DNA of 13,175 nt, from NCBI GenBank assembly GCA_936943465.1, contig CAKZJN010000329.1:1-13175 (forward strand), given 5' to 3'. This document shows positions 7,596 through 13,175 of this stretch, piece after piece. The number at the start of each line of letters is the position of its first letter. Position 1 is the stretch's first letter. The position numbers and the translations under genes are program-made. The notes beneath the pieces were generated by a model. The model made no database searches, was not told the origin of the DNA, and worked only from the letters and a program-made list of their open reading frames with translations. Source of the stretch: an uncultured Rhodoferax sp. Its GTDB lineage: Bacteria > Pseudomonadota > Gammaproteobacteria > Burkholderiales > Burkholderiaceae_C.

Positions 7596-7632
7596 AGCTA
7601 TCCCCTTGATTTTTCTGGTGCGTGAACCGGAC

Positions 7633-9660
7633 TTAGACGATCTTCCACATGGCCATCATTCCGTGGTCTTCGTGAACCACGTTATGGCAGTGCATGGGGT
7701 AAATGCCCTTGTAGTCGCGGAAGCGCATCGCCGTGGTGATGGTGGCGCTGGGGTCCAGGCGGTACACGTCTTTGCGGCCGGCTTGCAATGCAGCCGTGGG
7801 GTCGGGTTGTGCGGCACCTTTGTAGCTGAGGATGCGGCCCTCTTCGTAGTGCGGATGAATCGGGTGCGACCAGGAGCCGCCGCCATTCTTGTGTTCCCAA
7901 ATTTCGGAGGAGCCTTCCTTCACTTCGTAAGGCTTTGCATAGCGGTCGTAGATGACTCCGTTTGCATTCCAACTGCCCGAAGAACTGCCCCATACCCACT
8001 GTTTGAGTTTGGAAGTCTTGGTGTTGATCGCGGCAGGCATCGGACGCAGCGGAGTACCTTTGACAATCTTGGTGCTGGCGTCGGTCAGGCCGGGGCGTGC
8101 GGCCTCGACGATGAACTTGAGCGCATCCTGGCCGGTGGTCAGCAGTTTGCCGTTCGGGCCGCGACCGCTGGTTTGCTCAGCGCGGTTGGTCATGAAAATT
8201 TCTGTGCCAACCTTGAACTGTGAGAAGTCGATGATCAGATCGAAGCGTTCACCCACGGATTGCTTGAAGTTGGTCACCACGGCGGCGTTGGGCAACAGGT
8301 TGCCGTCGTTGGCAATCACGGTCATGGGCAGGTAGGTGCTACCGGTTGCGCCCTGGCGCATCCACCACCAGTAGAAACGTGTCGGGCCACCGTTGTACAT
8401 ACGGATGCGGTATTTGCGCGGCTGTACCTTGAAGTACGGTTGAATCGTGCCGTTGACGGTGAGCTTGTCGCCCAGCGCGCCGTCCAGACAGGCCAGCGGG
8501 AAGAAGTCCACACCCTTGGGGTCGAACTGGCGGTCGTGGAAGAACATGGGCACGTCAAATTCGTAGGGATAGCTTTTGGCATCCTGCGAGTGCGAGGGGA
8601 AGCGGATGCCCGTGGTGCCGACCACGGTTTCATCGCCGGTGTCCACTTCGTCATAGATCGGGCAGGCGCCAAACAGACCGGCGTACACGTTTTGCGAGGT
8701 GAAGTCGTGCTTGTGGTCGTGGAACCAGAGCGAACCCAGGGCCTCGCGGTAGTCGCCGCGCACGCCCGCTTTGGGCGATACAAAACCCTGATTGATACCG
8801 GCATACAGGTTGGGGTAGTGGTAGTCCCAGAACTGGCCGGCGTAGTTGTAGTACAGCGGACCACCATCGCTTTCAGAAGGCGTATGGTGGTTGTGTACGT
8901 GGGTGCAAATGGTGGAAGTGCCGAAGCCCAGGGCCGATACGGCATCTTGCGCGGAGTTGGGCAACTCGTTGTAGATGCGCACCAGGTGCGAACGTCCATA
9001 GCGCAGGCGGAACACCGGGCCGGGCACGCCGGTGCAGTGACCGCCGGACTTGCCGGTTACCGAGTTTTTGTCATCAAATTCGCGATCAGCAAAGCCCCAG
9101 GCCAACTGCCCGCCCTGGCCAGCCGGCATGTCGCTGTGCCAAACGTGCTTGTGCTGGAGGGCACGCAGTTCGTAAATGTCTTTGGGCGGATTCAGCAAGC
9201 CGGTGTTCTTGTCAGTGCCGTCCCAAGCCTGGTGCGCCAGATTGGGGTGTGGCGTTGCTGTGGCTAGCTCGGGGTGTTCTTTCAGCAGACGCAGCTTGGA
9301 GTCAAGCGCATGTGAGGGTGCGCTGGTGGGGGCGCCGCCACGCATCATCTGCAGCTTGGTGGGGTCGGCCAATTCGCTAACGCTGCTTTGCACCGTGTAG
9401 GTGGGCGTCATTTCTTCCAGGCGCTGAAACTCGTCCTTGAAGGGCGTTGTCTTCGGGCTGATCATGTCCACGCCAGGGACAGGGCAGGCGATGACGGCCG
9501 CTTCAGCGCGCAGGCTCAAGCCAGAGATCGGCAACAACATGCCGGTACTGGCGCTCATCACGCCGAGTTTCATCAATTTGCGGCGATCGAGCCCTTCGCG
9601 AACCAGTTGGCGCTGGGTGTCCATCGTTTCCTGGATGAGCCGCTCTTGTTGTTTGTTCAT
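7633..9660 (-). CDS. Tat-exported CotA-type multicopper oxidase
   Basis: The product is 675 residues. An N-terminal region of about 25 residues precedes a twin-arginine motif (DRRKLMKLG, 25-33), a hydrophobic stretch and a probable cut near AEA at 54. All four copper-ligand motifs of a multicopper oxidase are present: HVHNHHTPSESDG (H254, H256), LWFHDHKHD (H314, H316), HPIHPH (599-604) and HCHNVVHEDHGM (657-668), giving type 1 ligands H599, C658, H663 and M668. The WFHDH and TPxxSDG contexts resemble CotA, bilirubin oxidase and phenoxazinone synthase rather than CueO. The first motif lies at 254, far deeper than in CueO, because of an extra N-terminal region of about 150 residues. The reaction would be one-electron oxidation of a substrate with O2 reduced to water. 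Mn(II), Cu(I) or phenolics are possible; the sequence does not decide. GAGGGG lies about 8 bases upstream. It is first in a five-gene set. Confidence 0.93.
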   Translation of the reverse strand: MNKQQERLIQETMDTQRQLVREGLDRRKLMKLGVMSASTGMLLPISGLSLRAEAAVIACPVPGVDMISPKTTPFKDEFQRLEEMTPTYTVQSSVSELADPTKLQMMRGGAPTSAPSHALDSKLRLLKEHPELATATPHPNLAHQAWDGTDKNTGLLNPPKDIYELRALQHKHVWHSDMPAGQGGQLAWGFADREFDDKNSVTGKSGGHCTGVPGPVFRLRYGRSHLVRIYNELPNSAQDAVSALGFGTSTICTHVHNHHTPSESDGGPLYYNYAGQFWDYHYPNLYAGINQGFVSPKAGVRGDYREALGSLWFHDHKHDFTSQNVYAGLFGACPIYDEVDTGDETVVGTTGIRFPSHSQDAKSYPYEFDVPMFFHDRQFDPKGVDFFPLACLDGALGDKLTVNGTIQPYFKVQPRKYRIRMYNGGPTRFYWWWMRQGATGSTYLPMTVIANDGNLLPNAAVVTNFKQSVGERFDLIIDFSQFKVGTEIFMTNRAEQTSGRGPNGKLLTTGQDALKFIVEAARPGLTDASTKIVKGTPLRPMPAAINTKTSKLKQWVWGSSSGSWNANGVIYDRYAKPYEVKEGSSEIWEHKNGGGSWSHPIHPHYEEGRILSYKGAAQPDPTAALQAGRKDVYRLDPSATITTAMRFRDYKGIYPMHCHNVVHEDHGMMAMWKIV

Positions 9661-9773
9661 TTACATACCCCTCAGACAAAAGAATGAAATTGCAGGGCCC
9701 CGCTAAGGGTGCAATCCTGATGCCTGAAGAGTATTGAAATTGAAGCCAGGCCCGGTATGTCTATAGTCATTCG

Positions 9774-9794
9774 GCCACAGCAATATGGTGTGGC
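9774..9794. other. Inverted repeat GCCACA-N9-TGTGGC beside the box
   Basis: A perfect 6-bp inverted repeat lies between the RstA-like box and the oxidase start, 3 bases from the box. It could be a second operator or a short mRNA hairpin. The 187-base gap 9661-9847 holds no gene. Next to the regulator stop there is also a GC hairpin (9819-9824 with 9834-9839) with no T-run, so I do not call it a terminator. Confidence 0.3.
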
Positions 9795-9797
9795 TTC

Positions 9798-9813
9798 TGT
9801 AACGACGCGTAAC
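9798..9813 (-). promoter_or_regulatory. RstA-box-like element upstream of the oxidase operon
   Basis: The minus strand reads GTTACGCGTCGTTACA, a perfect direct repeat of GTTAC with a 10-base period, the most regular of the three copies. It matches the E. coli RstA box at 10 of 12 defined bases. It lies 138-153 bases before the ATG at 9660 and just after the gene of the RstA-type regulator. I could not identify a convincing -10/-35 pair nearby. Confidence 0.55.
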
Positions 9814-9847
9814 CTGTTGGCGGCCATGACGGCGCCGCCGTGCCGGA

Positions 9848-10555
9848 TCAGTCCCAGTCGGTAGGACTGAACAAATAGCCTTTGCCGCGCACCGTCTTGA
9901 TCCGTTGCGGATTGTCGGCTTCGTCTCCCAGCGCCTTGCGCAGGCGTGAGACTCGCATATCAATGGAGCGGTTCATGCCGTCGTATTCCACGCCCCGCAA
10001 ACCGATGGTCAGGTCGTCACGGGAGAGGATGTGCCCGGCACGACTGGCCAGTAGCCAGAGCAGATCGAACTCAACCGTGCTGAAGAAAATTTCCTTCCCC
10101 GTCAGGCGCACGGTGCGCGTGGCACGGCTGATGGAGAACTGTCCGAACCGGTATTCGTACACCTCGGCATCCTGTGGGCTTGGCGGGCGACGCAGCAGCG
10201 CCGCCAGGTGGGCCATCACCAGATGGGGGGTCGCGGGCTTGGCCAGGTAGCCGTCTGCGCCCATGCCCAGACCCAACACCTGCTCCACGTCATCCGTGCG
10301 CGCGGTGAGCATCAAAATGGCACCGCCATATTGCGCACGCACATCACGGCAGATTTCAAATCCGTCTTTGCCCGGCAAATTGCAGTCCAGTACCACGGCA
10401 TCCGGCTTCAAATCGAGGATGCGGGCTACTGCGCGGTCACCCCGCGGTTCAAGCTCCACCCGATAGCCACGCTTCTCCATAAAGAGCTTCAAGGAGAAGG
10501 CCGACAGTTCGTCGTCTTCCACCAGAAGAATCAGTTTTTCAGTCCCTTGACTCAT
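9848..10555 (-). CDS. RstA-type OmpR-family response regulator
   Basis: The product is 235 residues: a receiver domain (about 8-122) with acid pair D14/D15, phosphoacceptor D57 in VVLDCNLPGKDG, T84 and K106, then a winged-helix DNA-binding domain (about 135-232). It is strikingly like E. coli RstA as I recall it: EPRGDxA, LPGKDGxxICRD(V/L)R, LRGVxYDGxxRS(I/V)D, SRLRK and RIKTVRxKGYLF are shared in order. I call it RstA-type and give no symbol because its partner kinase is not RstB-like. The start overlaps the kinase stop (ATGA), so both are made together. Its DNA site is probably the GTTACA-type box found upstream of three transcription units here. What signal it answers to is not visible; copper or manganese would fit the neighbours. 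Confidence 0.92.
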   Translation of the reverse strand: MSQGTEKLILLVEDDELSAFSLKLFMEKRGYRVELEPRGDRAVARILDLKPDAVVLDCNLPGKDGFEICRDVRAQYGGAILMLTARTDDVEQVLGLGMGADGYLAKPATPHLVMAHLAALLRRPPSPQDAEVYEYRFGQFSISRATRTVRLTGKEIFFSTVEFDLLWLLASRAGHILSRDDLTIGLRGVEYDGMNRSIDMRVSRLRKALGDEADNPQRIKTVRGKGYLFSPTDWD

Positions 10556-12273
10556 TCGCTTGTTGCTTTCTCATGTTCGTGTACCCAGGTGCCCAATGCG
10601 ATCGCAGTGTTCAACAAGAGCCCGCTAAACCGTGATGCTAACTTGGTCGCGAGTGCGGCGTCGCCTTCCTTCACCGCTGCCATCAATTGTTCGGGGACCG
10701 TTTCATCCCCAGGCTCGGCGTACAGAGCCCAATTGCTCTTCAGTTGGTGGGCCAATTCACCCATGGCATCCATGTTTTTCGCTTCTGCGAATTCTTTCAT
10801 CCGACGCGCGGCCGATGTGAACGTGGTGATGGCTACCACGGCCACTTCGCTAAACATGTCGATGTCGCCATCCAGCCCCTCCATGGCGCGCCTAAAGGGT
10901 TGCGTCGGCAGTACCGGCGCTGACGCGACCGGGGTAATCTGCACCTCGCCCACGACCCGCGCAATTTCCGCTTGCAGGCTCTCAATGGTGAAGGGCTTGC
11001 CCACATAGCCATTCATGCCCGCAGCAAGACAGCGCTCACGATCGCCAATGATGACGTGCGCAGTCAGGGCGATCACCGGCGTGCGGCTGACCTTGCCAGG
11101 CGAATTGCGCAGGATGGATACGGCCTCCAGACCACCCATGCCCGGAAGTTGCAAATCCATCAGCACCAGATCGGGACGTTCGGTTTCAATAAGTTCCAGC
11201 CCGGTCAACGCGTTGGCAGCTTCGCTCACTTGGTAACCGCGCTTGGCTAGCAGGCGATTCACAATCAACCGGTTGATCGGGTTGTCTTCGACGACCAATA
11301 CTCGCAGTCCCGCAAGCGCTTGCTCCGTTGCCGCCTTGCTGGCTTCAGGTTCGTTGCGGGGCAATAGCCGCCGGTCCAGATCAAAGCCCAAGTCAAACGA
11401 AAACTCGCTGCCGTGTCCAGGTTCGCTGGTCACCCGAATGGTGCCCTGCATGAGTTGGACCAGGCCCTTGGAAATGGCCAAGCCAAGGCCGGTGCCCCCA
11501 TAGATGCGTTCGATCGAAGAGTCGGCTTGGGCAAATGACTGGAACAAGCCTTTCTGTTGTTCCGCCGAGATGCCAATGCCGGTATCGGCAACCAAAAAGC
11601 GCAAGCTGACTTTGTCAGGTGTTTCGCCAATGGAAACCATCCGTAGTTCGACGGTGCCGCGGTTCGTGAACTTGATGGCGTTGCCTACGAGATTGACGAC
11701 GATTTGACGCAAACGACCGGGGTCGCCCATCAAGTTTCTGCTCAACCCGGTTTCGTCAATCACGCGGAATTCAATGTATTTTTCTTTGGCCCGCAAGGCC
11801 ATGACCTTGATGCTGTCGCCCAACGCCGATTCCAGTGTGAACGGCACATAGGCCAACTCGACTCCGCCCGCTTCGATTTTGGAAAAATCCAGCACGTCGT
11901 TGACGATTTCGAGCAGTGACATGGCAGAACCCTTGGCCATGGAAACGTACTCGCGTGCCTCGGCGTCCAGTTTGCTATCGAGCACCAGATTCATCATGCC
12001 CAGAATGCCGTTCAACGGGGTGCGAATCTCATGGCTCATGTTGGCCAGAAAGGCGCTCTTGGCGCGATTGGCGTCCTCGGCCGCCTGGCGCTCCTGGACC
12101 AGGGAGTCTTGCTTGGTCCGGTTGACGCGGTTTTCCCAGCCGCGGGCGATGGCCAAAAGTATCAAGACCGTCAGACCGATGGATATGTGGGTCGGCAGGT
12201 CGATAAGCCAAACCAGCAGCACCAGCCCCAAGGTGGCGGCCATGTCCGAAATTTGACGTTGAAGTGCAAACAT
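10552..12273 (-). CDS. Hybrid sensor histidine kinase (HisKA-HATPase-REC-Hpt)
   Basis: From the ATG at 12273 the product is 573 residues. Two closely spaced membrane helices (about 11-25 and 30-46) leave a loop of only a few residues, so there is no periplasmic sensor domain. A short coiled segment leads to HisKA with H81 in SHEIRTPLNG. HATPase_c follows with NLVGNAIKF (194-202), DTGIGI (230-235) and GGTGLGLAI (about 259-267). A receiver has D373 in LVLMDLQLPGMGG, and a C-terminal Hpt has H509 in AHQLKSN. This is a complete four-step phosphorelay ending at the overlapping RstA-type regulator. The frame also offers a TTG start at 12306 (584 residues); neither start has a good ribosome site, and ATG is preferred. 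The 80-113 base gap to the upstream gene holds nothing I can name. Confidence 0.9.
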   Translation of the reverse strand: MFALQRQISDMAATLGLVLLVWLIDLPTHISIGLTVLILLAIARGWENRVNRTKQDSLVQERQAAEDANRAKSAFLANMSHEIRTPLNGILGMMNLVLDSKLDAEAREYVSMAKGSAMSLLEIVNDVLDFSKIEAGGVELAYVPFTLESALGDSIKVMALRAKEKYIEFRVIDETGLSRNLMGDPGRLRQIVVNLVGNAIKFTNRGTVELRMVSIGETPDKVSLRFLVADTGIGISAEQQKGLFQSFAQADSSIERIYGGTGLGLAISKGLVQLMQGTIRVTSEPGHGSEFSFDLGFDLDRRLLPRNEPEASKAATEQALAGLRVLVVEDNPINRLIVNRLLAKRGYQVSEAANALTGLELIETERPDLVLMDLQLPGMGGLEAVSILRNSPGKVSRTPVIALTAHVIIGDRERCLAAGMNGYVGKPFTIESLQAEIARVVGEVQITPVASAPVLPTQPFRRAMEGLDGDIDMFSEVAVVAITTFTSAARRMKEFAEAKNMDAMGELAHQLKSNWALYAEPGDETVPEQLMAAVKEGDAALATKLASRFSGLLLNTAIALGTWVHEHEKATSE

Positions 12274-12386
12274 TACGAGAGAGGGTCTGTTGCGATGGGG
12301 GCTCAATTTCTATTCTTGTTGCATTCTAGGGTGACGCAAGGACGGGAAATCAAGGTCCGTGCCGGTGGGGATGCATGGCGCCACGG

Positions 12387-13175
12387 TTATTTGCCAGAGC
12401 CTCCAGACTTGCCCGATCCCCCGGAGCTGCCAGAGCCTCCGGAACTTCCCGAGCCTCCGGAGCTGCCAGAGCTGCCGGAGCTACCAGAGCTGCCGGAGCT
12501 ACCAGAGCTGCCGGAGCTACCAGAGCTGCCGGAGCTGCCGGAGCTGCCGGAGCTGCCGGAGCTGCCGGAGCTGCCGGAGCTGCCGGAGCTGCCGGAGCTG
12601 CCGGAGCCGGATTTTTTGCCAGATCCAGAAGTTGGAGAGTCATCTTTGCCGGACTCCGATTCCTCACGCCTTGAATCCGCATCCTTGGCCTTAAGTGCCT
12701 TGGCGGTTGATGGGTTGCGCGCACCCGAGGAACTGCCTTTGCGCAGTTCAATGCGCTCGACCTGCAAGCGCTTGTCGGGCCCCACGTTGATCATGACTTG
12801 CACATGTTGGTTAACAGCCAGGTGCCCCTGTGCGACGCCTGCCATTTGCACATTTTTGGGGACCTCCAGGTGCCGGTTGGCGATGCTGATTTCGGTGCCC
12901 CTGACTGCTTGCACATAGCCTTCAACCATGAGCTTTTGCACCGGCCCCAAACCGCCGAGCGTGGGCTCCACCTCAACGTGGTCCGCACGCAAGGTGCGTC
13001 CGTCCCAGGGGCCGCTTACCAACACCTCATGGCCAATCGCCAGGCCTTCGGCCTTTTGCGAAGTCGCGAGTTCGACGCGGGTGCCTTCGACGGTGAGTGC
13101 GCGACCATCCACCAGGCCCACAGCCCCCAGGATTTGTGCTTTGGCCTGCGCCGGGATGGATTCAAACCGGGACGC
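12387..13175 (-). CDS. DUF5666-like protein with long Gly/Ser tail (5' end missing)
   Basis: The frame is open to the right edge, so the N-terminus is outside; 262 residues are visible. The GTG at 13121 lies inside the open frame and need not be the start. Two small beta-rich units resemble DUF5666: one with GLVDGRALTVEGTRVEL and LAIGHEVLVSG, the other with VEGYVQAVRGTEISIANRHLEVP and LAVNQHVQVMINV. A charged linker follows, then about 75 C-terminal residues almost wholly Gly and Ser (GSS units, ending GSGKSGGSGK). DUF5666 proteins are usually exported and of unknown function. The tail could be a flexible linker or surface tether. It precedes the kinase gene on the same strand, but whether it shares that transcript is unclear. 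Confidence 0.75.
   Translation of the reverse strand, partial: ASRFESIPAQAKAQILGAVGLVDGRALTVEGTRVELATSQKAEGLAIGHEVLVSGPWDGRTLRADHVEVEPTLGGLGPVQKLMVEGYVQAVRGTEISIANRHLEVPKNVQMAGVAQGHLAVNQHVQVMINVGPDKRLQVERIELRKGSSSGARNPSTAKALKAKDADSRREESESGKDDSPTSGSGKKSGSGSSGSSGSSGSSGSSGSSGSSGSSGSSGSSGSSGSSGSSGSSGSSGSSGGSGSSGGSGSSGGSGKSGGSGK
12460..12603. repeat. 9-bp coding minisatellite (16 units) encoding Gly-Ser-Ser
   Basis: Sixteen contiguous 9-bp units of GAGCTGCCG (plus strand) run from 12460 to 12603. Units 3, 5 and 7 read GAGCTACCA, making an 18-bp higher-order repeat, and the last nine units are identical. Diverged units extend to about 12415. Because the unit is a multiple of three, copy changes keep frame and only alter tail length. 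Confidence 0.95.

Noticed and set aside
8260..9267. 335-codon plus-strand open frame opposite the multicopper oxidase
   Set aside because: The minus-strand frame has all four copper motifs in order; this one has no start signal or recognisable sequence.
9661..9800. Sigma-70 promoter for the oxidase operon (TTGCTG with ACATAC or TATAGA downstream)
   Set aside because: No pair has both acceptable hexamers and 16-18 base spacing; calling one would be arbitrary.
9819..9839. GC-rich hairpin after the response regulator as a terminator
   Set aside because: The stem is only 6 bp and is not followed by a T-run on the minus strand, so termination is not supported.
12415..12603. CRISPR-like tandem array
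   Set aside because: Units are only 9 bp with no spacers, and they lie inside a coding frame.
12031..12918. Plus-strand reading frame with a long Pro-Glu-Leu repeat
   Set aside because: It is the antisense reading of the 9-bp repeat and of the kinase N-terminus. Any 9-bp array stays open in several frames; there is no ribosome site and no homology outside the repeat.

Overview
The window is about 13 kb of GC-rich DNA, by eye around 60% GC. It looks like a beta-proteobacterial chromosome segment, probably Burkholderiales; this rests on codon use and protein style only and is a weak inference. All eleven genes lie on the minus strand, so transcription runs from high to low coordinates. I see no tRNA, rRNA, insertion sequence, CRISPR array or phage gene. 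The genes at both ends run off the window.

Layout in the direction of transcription: (1) 13175-12387, 3' part of a DUF5666-like protein with a long Gly/Ser tail built from a 9-bp tandem repeat. (2) 12273-9848, a hybrid sensor kinase (HisKA-HATPase-REC-Hpt, no periplasmic sensor domain) overlapping an RstA-type response regulator. (3) 9660-4580, a tight five-gene set: Tat-exported CotA-type multicopper oxidase, Tat-exported SCO-like protein with a CxxxxC metal motif, secreted Sel1-repeat protein, secreted six-cysteine protein of unknown function, and periplasmic TlpA-like thioredoxin. The last three overlap by ATGA. (4) 4411-1470, a CusF-like copper chaperone coupled to an 859-residue secreted protein with cadherin-like/Ig-like repeats, closed by a clear intrinsic terminator at 1386-1421. 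(5) 1208 to the left edge, a close paralogue of that large protein.

Read together, this is a copper-dependent extracytoplasmic oxidation module. The multicopper oxidase would be the catalyst. The SCO-like, CusF-like and TlpA-like proteins fit copper delivery and cysteine redox control. The two large secreted paralogues are the least understood parts and may be surface, matrix or substrate-binding partners. The substrate cannot be read from sequence; Mn(II), Cu(I) and phenolics are all possible.

The most useful non-coding signal is a 16-bp element, consensus (G/T)T(T/G)AC-N5-GTTACA on the minus strand. It occurs once in each of the three promoter regions (oxidase operon, cusF-like operon, paralogue), in the same orientation, 107-153 bp upstream of the start codon. 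It resembles the published E. coli RstA box, TACATNTNGTTACA, and the locus encodes an RstA-type regulator. This suggests one local phosphorelay controls all three transcription units. Two of the elements sit inside a longer 43-bp duplicated block.
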